DNA of 64,000 nucleotides from JAXLYX01 sp046351215 (GTDB lineage Bacteria; Myxococcota_A; Polyangia; Polyangiales; Houyiibacteriaceae), in contig JAXLYX010000010.1 of the NCBI GenBank assembly GCA_046351215.1, positions 220,146-284,145 of the forward strand. Direction: 5' to 3'. The notes under the pieces were generated by a model. That model searched no databases. It was not told the DNA's origin and saw nothing but the letters and a program-made list of their open reading frames with translations. Within the stretch, counting starts at the first letter, position 1. Every line of letters begins with the position of its first letter. The position numbers and the translations under genes were made by a program. Positions 34,217-42,410 of this stretch are shown here, piece by piece.

Positions 34217-34801
34217 TCACGACGAGTTGCAGCCGATCAGCATGGGCAACGAGACGATCGTGAAGGCGCCGGCCGCTCCGACGAACACCAGCGTGCCGGC
34301 CACCGTCGGACCGAGGGCGCCCTCCCCGCGCATCCGTCCACGCCGGCGCGCGTCCCTCGGCACGCCGAGGAAGGTGACGGTGCCACCCACCGTGAACGCG
34401 AATCCCACGCCGAGCATCGCGAGTCCGGCGGCGCGTGCGTGGGGCAGACGTCCCGTGGGTGCGGCGTCGAGGTCGCTGCACTGCCCGGAGCGACCGAAGG
34501 CGAGCGTCCCGTAGAGTCCCGCAGCGGCGAGGCCCGCGCCGATCGCGGTCACGAAGCGTCCGGCGCGCAGGCGGGGACGCCACGAGGGGTCGCGCATCGG
34601 CGCGAGGTCGATCCCCCCGTCCTGCGTCGCCGCGAAGGCGGGCTCGAGCGTGAGCGCGGGCACGAGCGCGGAGGCCCGCACGAACGGGAGCCGCGGACTC
34701 GTGCTCGGCTCCGCGTGCGCGGGTCGCGGCGCCCAGAGGCACGCGAGGAGGAACGCGAGCGTCGCGGGGCCAGGTGGGACTCGGATCCTTCGAGGGGGCA
34801 T
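34217..34801 (-). CDS. Hypothetical membrane protein with signal sequence
   Basis: A 194-residue protein of unknown function. It begins with a cleavable-looking signal (GPATLAFLLACLWAPRPAHA), then about 60 soluble residues and three hydrophobic segments: FVTAIGAGLAAAGLYGTLAF, AAGLAMLGVGFAFTVGGTVTF and GPTVAGTLVFVGAAGAFTIV. The Arg-rich loop RDARRRGRMRG lies between the last two. The ATG at 34801 was chosen for the signal peptide. It is 124 bp downstream of the start side of the next gene (34926) on the same strand, so they may be co-transcribed. Confidence 0.68.
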   Translation of the reverse strand: MPPRRIRVPPGPATLAFLLACLWAPRPAHAEPSTSPRLPFVRASALVPALTLEPAFAATQDGGIDLAPMRDPSWRPRLRAGRFVTAIGAGLAAAGLYGTLAFGRSGQCSDLDAAPTGRLPHARAAGLAMLGVGFAFTVGGTVTFLGVPRDARRRGRMRGEGALGPTVAGTLVFVGAAGAFTIVSLPMLIGCNSS

Positions 34802-34925
34802 CGTCGTCGAGAAGAGCAAGGTGCGTGCCGTCCTTCGATGCGCTGGTTCCGCGTCACGTCCCGCGGCCGGAGGCGAAAGGGAGGAGAGCCCGCGGCGTGC
34901 TCCCCCTTCACACCGTGACTCCGAA

Positions 34926-35666
34926 TCACGACCCGTTCGCCACACGCGCTCCGAGACGCCCCTGCACGCCGATCACGAAGCCGCGCCCGCCGGGAGCCGG
35001 CGAGGCGAAGGGTAGGAGCTCCGGTGGCTGTGCGGCTCGGCGCTTCTCCACGAGGAACGCGGCGAGGTACGAGCCCACGACGACCTGGAAGAGCTCGGGG
35101 AGGACCGTCCCGTACACGTAGAGCCGTCGGACCTCGGCCTGCGACTCGGGCCCCTGCACTCGGAAGTGGTTGGACACCGCCACGGAGACGAGCTGCGTGG
35201 GCAGCACGACGGCCCATTGTCCGGCCATCGATCGGCCGTAGACGCGCGGCACCCGGGGAGCCCCGTCCCTCGCGCCGAGGACGTTCGCGCGGCTCGCGAG
35301 GAGCGCGGCGCCTCCGCTCGTGCCGGCGAGCTCGAAGGCGACGACGAACGCGTGGTAGGTCGCGAACATCACGTCGAAATCCTCCGAGTCGTAGGCCGGG
35401 AGCCGAGGATCGCGATGCGTGACGACGAGCGGGAGCTGCGTGGCCCCGAAGATCCCGAGCTCGAGGCCGATCGACACGAGCGCCTCCCGATGCAGCCGCT
35501 TCCGCGCCGCGCGGTCCAACCGGCCCTGGGCATGCGCCGACGTGGAGGCGAAGAGGAGCGCGAGCAAGACGAGGGCGCCGAGGACGAGCCGCCAGCGCCC
35601 TGGCGTCGGTGAGTACGCCGATTGACGGATCAGGGCTTGCGGGCGGGCGTGGTTCGTCGTGGCCAT
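34926..35666 (-). CDS. Hypothetical membrane/envelope protein
   Basis: A 246-residue protein of unknown function with an N-terminal signal or anchor (LVLGALVLLALLFASTSAHA). Hydrophobic segments follow at about residues 65-80, 105-125, 150-165 and 190-205 (for example FVVAFELAGTSGGAALLA and YGTVLPELFQVVVGSYLAAF). The C-terminus ends in a beta-like GFVIGVQGRLGARVANGS. The ATG at 35666 starts MATTNHARPQ; no strong ribosome-binding site is visible. It is divergent from the flavin reductase at 35784, with 117 bp between. Confidence 0.68.
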   Translation of the reverse strand: MATTNHARPQALIRQSAYSPTPGRWRLVLGALVLLALLFASTSAHAQGRLDRAARKRLHREALVSIGLELGIFGATQLPLVVTHRDPRLPAYDSEDFDVMFATYHAFVVAFELAGTSGGAALLASRANVLGARDGAPRVPRVYGRSMAGQWAVVLPTQLVSVAVSNHFRVQGPESQAEVRRLYVYGTVLPELFQVVVGSYLAAFLVEKRRAAQPPELLPFASPAPGGRGFVIGVQGRLGARVANGS

Positions 35667-35783
35667 GCCGTGGACCGTAGCAACCCACGTGCCGAGCTCG
35701 AGCTCTCGCGCCCGATCTTCTCGGGGGCCCGACGGGGCGTACCTTCCTCCGAGGACCCACGGTCGACGGTGGAGGACGGAGCC

Positions 35784-36326
35784 ATGAAGAAGATGCCGCT
35801 CGCGAAGGCGTTCACGCTGCTCGAGCCCGGGCCCGTCGTCCTCGTGACGACGAACGACGGAAAGAAGAACAACGTCATGACCATCTCGTGGACGATGGTG
35901 ATGGACTTCACGCCGCGCTTCGCGATCACCACGGGCCCCTGGAACCACTCCTACGCGGCGCTCCGCAAGACTCGCGAATGCGTTCTCGCCGTGCCCACGG
36001 TCGACCTTCTCGACACCGTCGTCGGCATCGGGACCTGCTCCGGGGCGGACGTCGACAAGTTCGAGCGCTTCGGGCTCACGGCCGTGCGAGGAAAGCAGGT
36101 CGGCGCCCCACGGATCGCCGAATGCCTCGCGAACATCGAGTGCCGCGTCGTCGATTTCGTGCGCAAGCACGACATCGTCGTGCTCGAGGGCGTCGCGGCC
36201 TACTTCGACGCTTCGCGACGCGAGAAGCGGACGCTCCACGCGGTCGGTGACGGAACCTTCGTCGTCGATGGGCGAACGCTGAGCCGCCGGAAGAAGATGC
36301 AGGCGAAGATCCCGGCGGGTGTGTAG
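35784..36326 (+). CDS. Flavin reductase-family (split-barrel FMN-binding) protein
   Basis: A 180-residue split-barrel flavoprotein. The region PGPVVLVTTNDGKKNNVMTISW (residues 14-35) is the FMN-binding strand set, followed by RFAITTGPWNHSY and ECVLAVPTVDLLDTVVGIGT, all typical of the 'flavin reductase like' family. Members reduce FMN or FAD with NAD(P)H or bind flavin for another oxidoreductase. The C-terminal Arg/Lys-rich tail (RTLSRRKKMQAK) is noted. GGAGGACGGAGCC lies right before the ATG. No partner monooxygenase is next to it. Confidence 0.87.
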   Translation: MKKMPLAKAFTLLEPGPVVLVTTNDGKKNNVMTISWTMVMDFTPRFAITTGPWNHSYAALRKTRECVLAVPTVDLLDTVVGIGTCSGADVDKFERFGLTAVRGKQVGAPRIAECLANIECRVVDFVRKHDIVVLEGVAAYFDASRREKRTLHAVGDGTFVVDGRTLSRRKKMQAKIPAGV

Positions 36327-36456
36327 ACCGAGACGAAGGCGCGTCCACGTTGCCGAAGACCGCGCGGGAGGCGATGGTTCGGAACGCTCCCCAGCGACGG
36401 CGATGGGTGGGCGAGCGAGCGAGAACCCACGCGCGCCCCAGAGAGAACCGACTCCG

Positions 36457-36792
36457 ATGAACGATGCCACGCGCAGTCTCCTCACCCGCGTCGCGACCGG
36501 GCTGGTCGCGGCCTACGTCGGCTTCACGGCTTCCTGGATCACGCTCTGCCTGCTCAATACCGGCGACGCGTTCCCCCAGGGCCCCGCGCGCGTCCTCCTG
36601 CCGATCCTCGGCGTCGTGCCCATCCTCTCCGCCTGGCTCGCCATCCGACTCGCAGGCCGCACGACGCGCACCGTCCTGATCGCAGCCGCACTCCTCGCGG
36701 CGGCCTTCTGGGCCTTCGTACCGGACGGCTGGTGGGCCGTGGAACCACCCGTTCAGGGGCCGCACGTCGTGCGTCCGGCTCCGGCGGAGTGA
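36457..36792 (+). CDS. Small hypothetical membrane protein
   Basis: A 111-residue protein with three probable membrane segments: VATGLVAAYVGFTASWITLC, VLLPILGVVPILSAWLAIRL and TVLIAAALLAAAFWAFVP. The C-terminus is Pro-rich (VEPPVQGPHVVRPAPAE). No family was recognised. It lies 130 bp downstream of the flavin reductase on the same strand. The last 40 bp overlap, tail to tail, with the TetR remnant on the other strand, consistent with that remnant being non-functional. Confidence 0.55.
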   Translation: MNDATRSLLTRVATGLVAAYVGFTASWITLCLLNTGDAFPQGPARVLLPILGVVPILSAWLAIRLAGRTTRTVLIAAALLAAAFWAFVPDGWWAVEPPVQGPHVVRPAPAE

Positions 36793-37261
36793 GCTCGCTC
36801 CCGCACCCTCTCCCCGAGCGCTCCAAGCGACCGCCCCCCTACTCCCCCCCCCATCGCGCTCCCCCGCAGAAGACTCCGCACCATCCCCACGAATTGCTCG
36901 CGCGCCCGCCGAGCTCCCCAAGGCTTCCGCTGGAGGCTGCCTCGCAGCCCCGGCGCGCCGTGGTAGCCGAGCATGTAGCTCGCGACCCAGAGCGAGAACG
37001 CCTCGACGTCGAAGGCCCGGAGCTCGCCACGCGCTTGCGCCGCTTCCACGTAGCCGAGCGAGACCGCCACCACCTCGCGCGCCGCGCCTCCGTCCTTGAG
37101 GAGCGCCGAGCTCTCGGTCTCGAACGCCTCGCGGAGCAGGAGGCTCGCGTAGTCCGGATGCTCCTCGCAGAAGTCCCAGAACGCCGCGCAGACCTGGACG
37201 ATCACGTCCTCGGCGGCGAGGCCCGTGTTCTGCCCGTAGCGCCGCGCGATCCGCTTCGGAC
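36753..37261 (-). pseudogene. TetR-family regulator remnant lacking the HTH
   Basis: On the minus strand, residues such as VQVCAAFWDFCEEHPDYA, LLLREAFETESSALL and LWVASYMLGYHG are the C-terminal ligand-binding part of a TetR regulator. The whole N-terminal HTH (about 60-70 residues) is missing: the frame runs up to about 37261 with RIARRYGQNTG, and beyond that the plus strand encodes a different remnant. The best start in frame is a GTG at 37205. The 3' end overlaps the gene at 36457-36792 by 40 bp. It is a truncated relic and not a functional regulator. Confidence 0.65.
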
Positions 37262-37438
37262 AGGAGCGACGACACCGTCGAGATGGTCTCGCACTGGGTG
37301 AGCCACTTCGAGCTCGAGGTCGTGCCGAAGGGCGAGAAGGTCCGCGCCGTCGCCCGTCCGTTCACCCAGCCGGACGGTCTACGCGTGCGCGTGCTCGGAC
37401 GTCGCGCGCCTTCGAGCACGACGGCGACTCCGTCGTAG
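37262..37438 (+). pseudogene. Probable cytochrome P450 C-terminal remnant
   Basis: A 58-codon open stretch ending at TAG 37436-37438. It reads VEMVSHWVSHFELEVVPKG followed by RPFTQPDGLRVRVLGRR. The order (helix, then FxLExVPG-like strand, then R-P-x-x-x-x-P-x-G-L-R-V-x-V) matches the last 45-50 residues of bacterial P450s. No haem-binding Cys segment, start codon or ribosome-binding site is present, so it cannot be a complete gene. Its missing N-terminus points at the same junction as the TetR remnant. Confidence 0.5.
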
Positions 37439-37466
37439 GGCGCCGGCCCATCGCGACGGCGAGGAG

Positions 37467-37982
37467 CTAGCCGCCCCTTCGCGACACCATCCGCAGGAGC
37501 GCCCTCTCCACCTCGGGCCGCGGCCCCTTCCCGAGCCGCAGCGCACGCCCGTCCGGGACCCGGGCCGTGAGCCAGTACTGGAGCGTGAACCCCCGGTGGA
37601 AGGGATCCCAGTGCAGCCCGAAGCGGACCTCCGAGAGAGGCCAGCGCTCGATCTCGCGATCCCCCCGCAGGCGACGCAGCAGGCCCGCGCCGCGATCGAC
37701 GATGCAGCGCCCCATCCGCAGCCGCCGGAAGCGGATCAGCGCGACGAAGAGCGAGGCCGCCACGAACCCGGGGATCACGGGGAGGATCGCCGAGAACGCG
37801 ACGCGCCTCACGACGGCGAGGACGGTGATGAGCAGCGATGCGCCCCCGAAGGCGAACGCCCCGAGCCCGAGGAGGAACGTGACGAAACGGCCCGCGTAGC
37901 GACAATCGAAGAGCCCGTCCGACTCTTCGACGATCGCGCCTCCCGGCGATCGGAGCAGCGCATCCGGCATCCGGGCGAGCAT
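37467..37982 (-). CDS. Hypothetical membrane protein (PH-like C-terminus)
   Basis: A 171-residue protein of unknown function. After a short soluble N-terminus (SPGGAIVEESDGLFDCRYAG) it has two membrane segments, FVTFLLGLGAFAFGGASLLI and FSAILPVIPGFVAASLFVAL. The C-terminal part is a compact basic domain (RCIVDRGAGLLRRLRGDREI, RALRLGKGPRPEVERAL) that could be a PH-like domain, but that is a guess. Two ATGs fit (37982 and 37970); the first is preferred for its GGCGGC upstream. It is divergent from the MscS gene. Confidence 0.68.
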   Translation of the reverse strand: MLARMPDALLRSPGGAIVEESDGLFDCRYAGRFVTFLLGLGAFAFGGASLLITVLAVVRRVAFSAILPVIPGFVAASLFVALIRFRRLRMGRCIVDRGAGLLRRLRGDREIERWPLSEVRFGLHWDPFHRGFTLQYWLTARVPDGRALRLGKGPRPEVERALLRMVSRRGG

Positions 37983-38038
37983 ACGCGAGCCGCCGCGCCC
38001 GTACGAGCGACCCCGGAAAGCGTCGAGCGTCCGAGGGG

Positions 38039-38066
38039 TTGTAAGACGCCGTCGCTCCTCTAGGCT
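38039..38066 (+). promoter_or_regulatory. Candidate promoter of the MscS gene, possibly leaderless
   Basis: TTGTAA (38039-38044) and TAGGCT (38061-38066) are separated by 16 bp, resembling weak -35 and -10 elements. The expected start of transcription would be within about 3 bases of the ATG at 38076, and no ribosome-binding site precedes that ATG, which would suit a leaderless or nearly leaderless mRNA. Confidence 0.35.
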
Positions 38067-38075
38067 CGGGGCGTC

Positions 38076-39671
38076 ATGCGCTCGTCCCTCCCTTCCCGGC
38101 TCTCCCTCGCCCTCGCGCTCGTGCTCGCGACCCCCTCGGCCTTCGTCGCGGCTCCCAGCGCCGCGCAGGCGCCCGCTCCGTCGACGACGCCGCGTCCATC
38201 GGGCCACGTCGACGACGGCCCCCTCGCCTCGCCCCAGCGAGCCGTCTCCACGTTCCTCCGTTCCGCCCGCGCGGCGCGCTACCGGGACGCGGCCTACGTG
38301 CTCGACGTGCCCGAGGGCGCCGACGGAGCCGAGCTCGCGCGGAAGCTCCACGCGGTCCTCGAGCGCTACCTCGTGATCGATCCCGAGGCGCTCTCGTCGA
38401 GCCCCGAGGGCGATCTCGAGGACGGCCTCCCGCGCAACGTCGAGGAGATCGGCCGCCTCGTCCTGCCCGGCGATCCGACCCCCGAGCCGATCCGGCTCGT
38501 CCGTCGGACGGTCGCGGAGGGCTCGCGTTGGCGCTTCTCCCGCCGCGTGAGCACGTCGGCCGCCGAGTGGTACACGACGCTCGACGATCGCTGGATCCGC
38601 GAGCGGCTCCCGACGACGATGCTGAAGACCGGGCCGTTCGGCTTCCTCTACTGGCAATGGCTCGCGCTCGCCCTGCTCGTCCCCGCCGCGTTCGCCGTCG
38701 GCTCCTTGCTCGAGCGCCTGCTCCGCGGCGCCGTCGCCGCGCTCGCGCGTCGGACGTCGACGGGCGTCGACGACCTCCTCGTCGCCCGCCTCCGCACGCC
38801 GTTCCGCGTCGTGCTCGCCCTCGTGGTCTTCGACTTCGCCGTGCCCTTCCTCGGCCTCACGCGCGCGGCCGACGTCTCGATCGATCGGGCGCGGCGGATC
38901 CTGATCGTCGTCGCGGCGACCATCGGCATCGTGCGCGCGATCCACGTCTTCGCCGGGGTCGCGGGGCGGAGCGAATGGGCGAAGGCGAATCCGGCCTCTC
39001 GCTCGCTCGTCCCGATCGCCGCGCGCGTCGCCGACGTGACCGCGATCGTCTGCGCGCTCCTCATGACGCTCACGATCCTCGGCTACGACGTCGGCGCGAT
39101 CGTCGCCGGCCTCGGCGTCAGCGGCGTGATCGTCGCCCTCGCCGCGCAGAAGACGGTCGAGAACCTCCTCGGCGCCTTCTCGATCGGCCTCGATCAGCCC
39201 CTGCGGGAGGGCGATTTCGTCTCGATCGAAGGGAAGCTCGGCACCGTCGAGAAGGTCGGCCTCCGTTCGACGCGCGTGCGGACGCTCGATCGGACCCTCG
39301 TCACGATCCCGAACGGCCGACTCGCCGACATGACGATCGAGTCCTTCACGGCGCGCGATCGCTTCCGTTTCCATGCGGTGGTCGGCGTCGTGTACGGAAC
39401 CACCGCGGAGCAGGTGCGGAGCCTGAAGCAGGGCATCGAGGCCCTCCTCTCCTCGCACCCCAAGGTCGCGAGCGATCCCGTCACCGTCCGCTTCCGGGGC
39501 TTCGCGGATTCCGCGCTCGAGCTCGAGCTCATGGCCTGGTACGCCACCGCCGACTTCGCCGAGTTCACGCTCGTGCGCGAGGAGCTCCTCCTCGGCATCC
39601 TCGAGGCCGTGGAGAAGAGCGGGACGGACTTCGCCTTCCCGACGCGGACGGTCCACCTCGCGAAGAGCTGA
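38076..39671 (+). CDS. MscS-family mechanosensitive channel
   Basis: A 531-residue mechanosensitive ion channel of the MscS superfamily that releases solutes on hypo-osmotic shock. It begins with a signal peptide (LSLALALVLATPSAFVAAPS) and a periplasmic domain of about 150 residues (AVSTFLRSARAARYRDAAYVL). Membrane helices follow near 195, 240 and 285. The pore helix is VGAIVAGLGVSGVIVALAAQ, then the beta domain FVSIEGKLGTVEKVGLRSTR with PNGRL, and the C-terminal alpha/beta domain. All are diagnostic. The N-terminal domain is longer than in E. coli MscS, as in larger family members. Confidence 0.95.
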   Translation: MRSSLPSRLSLALALVLATPSAFVAAPSAAQAPAPSTTPRPSGHVDDGPLASPQRAVSTFLRSARAARYRDAAYVLDVPEGADGAELARKLHAVLERYLVIDPEALSSSPEGDLEDGLPRNVEEIGRLVLPGDPTPEPIRLVRRTVAEGSRWRFSRRVSTSAAEWYTTLDDRWIRERLPTTMLKTGPFGFLYWQWLALALLVPAAFAVGSLLERLLRGAVAALARRTSTGVDDLLVARLRTPFRVVLALVVFDFAVPFLGLTRAADVSIDRARRILIVVAATIGIVRAIHVFAGVAGRSEWAKANPASRSLVPIAARVADVTAIVCALLMTLTILGYDVGAIVAGLGVSGVIVALAAQKTVENLLGAFSIGLDQPLREGDFVSIEGKLGTVEKVGLRSTRVRTLDRTLVTIPNGRLADMTIESFTARDRFRFHAVVGVVYGTTAEQVRSLKQGIEALLSSHPKVASDPVTVRFRGFADSALELELMAWYATADFAEFTLVREELLLGILEAVEKSGTDFAFPTRTVHLAKS

Positions 39672-39700
39672 GGCGCGACGGAGCGTCCCGAAGGTTTCGC

Positions 39701-39728
39701 TTGCAACCTCTCGGACGCTCCCTACACT
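39701..39728 (+). promoter_or_regulatory. Promoter upstream of imelysin gene
   Basis: TTGCAA (39701-39706), a 16-bp spacer and TACACT (39723-39728) give a good sigma70-type match. The predicted start (about 39735) leaves a leader of some 40 bases before the ATG at 39774, in which CAGAGGA may serve as ribosome-binding site. No Fur-type box was evident. Confidence 0.5.
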
Positions 39729-39773
39729 CCGCCGCAGATCCCTCAGAGGACCAGCCCACGAAAGAACGGACGC

Positions 39774-40940
39774 ATGCGCGTTTCCCTTCCTTTCGTCGCC
39801 GCGGCGGTCCTCGTGACGACCGGCTGCGACGACGGATCGTCCCTGCCCTCCTCCACCCATGCCGCGCTCGAGACCTACGCGGACATCGCCGAGGCGAGCT
39901 ACGCCGACGCCCATGCACGGGCCGAGGCGCTCGATGCGGCGCTCGCGTCGCTCGTCGCGGCTCCGTCCGAGGCGACGATGACGGCCGCACGGAGCGCCTG
40001 GCTCGCGGCGCGGGATCCCTATCTCCAGACCGAGGCCCTGCGCTTCTCCGAAGGTCCGATCGACGACGCGGAGCTCGGCGTCGAGGGACAGCTCAACGCC
40101 TGGCCGCTGAACGAGAGCCACGTCGACTACGTCGGCTCGCTCGCCTTCACCGGCCTCGTGAACCATCCCGAGATCCCGCTCACGCGCGAGAGCCTCCTCG
40201 CGGAGAACGAGAATCCGGGCGAGCGCGACGTGACCGTCGGCTACCACGCGATCGAGTTCCTGCTCTGGGGCGTCGACGACGACGCGAACGGCCCGGGGCG
40301 GCGCTCCCACGCCGACTACCTCGTCGGCGCCGGCGCGACCGCCGCGAACGGCGATCGGCGCGGCCAGTACCTCGGCCTCGTCTCGGACCTCCTCGTCGAC
40401 GATCTCGCCACGCTCGTGGGCGCCTGGGACGCATCGCGCACGGACGGCTACCGGACCGCATTCCTCGGCTCGATCGGCGATCGCGACGCCCTCCGCCGCG
40501 CGTTCCAGGGACTCTACGTCTTCACGCTCCGCGAGATCGGCGGCGACCGCCTCTCGGCCCTCCTCTCGCACGATCAGGAGGACGAGCACTCCTGCTTCAG
40601 CGACAACACGAAGCGCGACTTCGTGATGGACCTCCTCGGGGTCCAGAACCTGTACCGCGGGCACTACGCCCGCGTCGACGGGAGCACGATCGACGGGACC
40701 GGCCTGCGCGACGTGCTCGCCGAGGTCGACGCCGAGCTCGCCGCGACGCTGGACGCCCGGATCGCCGAGAGCCTCGCGCTCGCGGAGGCGATGCACGATC
40801 CCTTCGATCGCGAGATCGCGGCGGACAACGCGGAGGGCCTCGCGCGCGTCGAGGCGCTCCGCGCCTCCCTCGCCACGCAATCGGACCTCCTCCTCCGTGC
40901 GATGCGTCGCCTCGGGCTCTCGCCCGTCGCGAGCGAATGA
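39774..40940 (+). CDS. Imelysin-family lipoprotein (IrpA-like)
   Basis: A 388-residue imelysin/IrpA-family protein, implicated in periplasmic iron handling in several bacteria. The lipoprotein signal VAAAVLVTTGC gives lipidated Cys18. The conserved GxHxxE motif is GYHAIEF with His158 and Glu161. Other family segments are ARSAWLAARDPYLQTEALRF (72-91) and the late SCFSDNTKRDFVMDL. It lies 7 bp upstream of a di-haem oxidoreductase gene on the same strand, a pairing seen repeatedly. Substrate is inferred, not shown. Confidence 0.93.
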   Translation: MRVSLPFVAAAVLVTTGCDDGSSLPSSTHAALETYADIAEASYADAHARAEALDAALASLVAAPSEATMTAARSAWLAARDPYLQTEALRFSEGPIDDAELGVEGQLNAWPLNESHVDYVGSLAFTGLVNHPEIPLTRESLLAENENPGERDVTVGYHAIEFLLWGVDDDANGPGRRSHADYLVGAGATAANGDRRGQYLGLVSDLLVDDLATLVGAWDASRTDGYRTAFLGSIGDRDALRRAFQGLYVFTLREIGGDRLSALLSHDQEDEHSCFSDNTKRDFVMDLLGVQNLYRGHYARVDGSTIDGTGLRDVLAEVDAELAATLDARIAESLALAEAMHDPFDREIAADNAEGLARVEALRASLATQSDLLLRAMRRLGLSPVASE

Positions 40941-40947
40941 GGGCGCC

Positions 40948-42342
40948 ATGAGAGCGCCCCCGAGCGTCCGCATCCTCGCCCCCGCGTTGCTCGCCGTCGC
41001 CCTCGCGCGATGCGACGACTCGCTCGCGATCGAGCCCGGCGAAGAGCTCCCCGGCGGAGCGACGACGAACCGGGACATCCTCGGTCCCCTCGCGTTCGCG
41101 CAGCCGATCGCGAATCTCTCGACCGATCGCTCGGTCCTCTTCGCCTTCGGCAACGCCCTCTTCAACCAGCCCTGGGCCACGGCCCCCGCCTCGCCGACCT
41201 CGCGTGACGGGCTCGGGCCGACGTTCCACGTCACCTCCTGCTCGGCCTGCCATTTCGAGGACGGTCGCGTGCACGCCCCCGCGACGGGCGAGCCGCTCGC
41301 GACCACGCTCGTCCGGCTCTCGATCCCCGGCGCGGATGCGCACGGGGGGCCACTCGGAGAGCCGACCTACGGCGGCCAGCTGCAGCCGAACGGCATCCTC
41401 GGCGTCCCGGGCGAGGGTCGTGCCACGATCACGTGGAGCGTCGTCGCCGGAACGTACGCGGACGGAACGCCCTACGAGGTCCGCTCGCCGACCCTCGTGC
41501 TCGACTCGCTCGCCTTCGGTCCGATGGCGGAGGGCACGCGCACCTCCGTGCGCGCCCCCCAGGCGATGATCGGCCTCGGCCTCCTCGAGGCCGTTCCCGA
41601 AGCGACGATCCTCGCGCTCGCCGATCCCGACGACGCGGACGGAGACGGGATCTCCGGACGGCCGAACCGGGTCCACGACGTGCTCGCGAACGCGACCGTC
41701 CTCGGCCGCTTCGGCTGGAAGGCCGGGCAGCCCACGGTGCGCCAGCAGTGCGCCGGCGCCTTCCTCGGGGACCTCGGCATCACGACGCCGCTCTTCCCGA
41801 GCGAGAACTGTCCGTCGTCGCAGGCGGCCTGCCTCGCCGCACCGAGCGGCGGCTCGCCCGAGCTGCCGAGGGAGGCGCTCGACGCCGTCGCGCTCTACGC
41901 GCGGACCCTGGCGGTTCCCTCTCGGACCCGTGCATCCGACCGGACCGTGCTCCGCGGCCGCGAGGAATTCCGCGCCGCGGGCTGCCCGAGCTGCCACGTC
42001 GACACGCTGCGGACGGGGGACGTCGCCGACGTCCCGGAGCTCGCGCAGCAGACGATCCACGCCTACACGGATCTCCTCCTCCACGATCTCGGCGAGGGCC
42101 TCGCGGACGATCGCCCGGAGTACGAGGCCGACGGACGCGAGTGGCGCACCGCGCCCCTCTGGGGCCTCTCGCAGCTCCGCGCGGTGAACGGGCACATGGA
42201 CCTCCTGCACGACGGCCGGGCGCGCGGGGTCGCCGAGGCGATCCTCTGGCACGGCGGCGAGGCGGAGGCGGCCCGGGAAGCGTTCCGACGCTTGCCCGAG
42301 AGCGCGCGGGCCGCGCTCGTGGCCTATGTCGAGTCGCTCTGA
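40948..42342 (+). CDS. Di-haem oxidoreductase (DHOR, thiol-oxidoreductase-like), lipoprotein
   Basis: A 464-residue c-type cytochrome of the di-haem oxidoreductase/putative peroxidase family. The first haem site is CSACH (98-102) and the second is CPSCH near residue 340, followed by the family's GLADDRPEYEADGREWRTAP region. A lipoprotein-type signal (LAPALLAVALARC, Cys22) is present, so the protein is periplasmic and membrane-anchored. The ATG at 40948 lies 7 bp after the imelysin stop, in an operon. Family members oxidise or reduce partner proteins; the partner imelysin suggests iron redox chemistry linked to uptake. Confidence 0.92.
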   Translation: MRAPPSVRILAPALLAVALARCDDSLAIEPGEELPGGATTNRDILGPLAFAQPIANLSTDRSVLFAFGNALFNQPWATAPASPTSRDGLGPTFHVTSCSACHFEDGRVHAPATGEPLATTLVRLSIPGADAHGGPLGEPTYGGQLQPNGILGVPGEGRATITWSVVAGTYADGTPYEVRSPTLVLDSLAFGPMAEGTRTSVRAPQAMIGLGLLEAVPEATILALADPDDADGDGISGRPNRVHDVLANATVLGRFGWKAGQPTVRQQCAGAFLGDLGITTPLFPSENCPSSQAACLAAPSGGSPELPREALDAVALYARTLAVPSRTRASDRTVLRGREEFRAAGCPSCHVDTLRTGDVADVPELAQQTIHAYTDLLLHDLGEGLADDRPEYEADGREWRTAPLWGLSQLRAVNGHMDLLHDGRARGVAEAILWHGGEAEAAREAFRRLPESARAALVAYVESL

Positions 42343-42372
42343 CTCCGGAGGACGCCGCGAGGGGCCGGGCCT

Positions 42373-42404
42373 ACTATTGACACGCTCTCAATAGTCCCTA
42401 GCAT
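42373..42404 (+). promoter_or_regulatory. Operator-overlapped promoter of the serine hydrolase gene
   Basis: ACTATTGA (42373-42380) and TCAATAGT (42388-42395) are perfect 8-bp inverted arms around a 7-bp spacer. TTGACA (42377-42382) inside the dyad is a consensus -35, and TAGCAT (42399-42404), 16 bp on, is a 4/6 match to -10. A repressor of TetR type is suggested by the design. Start of transcription is predicted at the ATG (42411), giving a leaderless mRNA. Confidence 0.62.
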
Positions 42405-42410
42405 CCTCGC

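Noticed and set aside
36781..36870. C-rich runs suggesting a second quadruplex site
   Set aside because: They lie inside the TetR remnant and its overlap with the small membrane gene, with irregular spacing; no regulatory context.
37467..41306. Very long minus-strand open frame (1279 codons) opposite the MscS and imelysin genes
   Set aside because: Only its last 171 codons (37467-37982) form a plausible protein. The rest is Arg/Glu/Asp/Ala-rich shadow of well-supported plus-strand genes.
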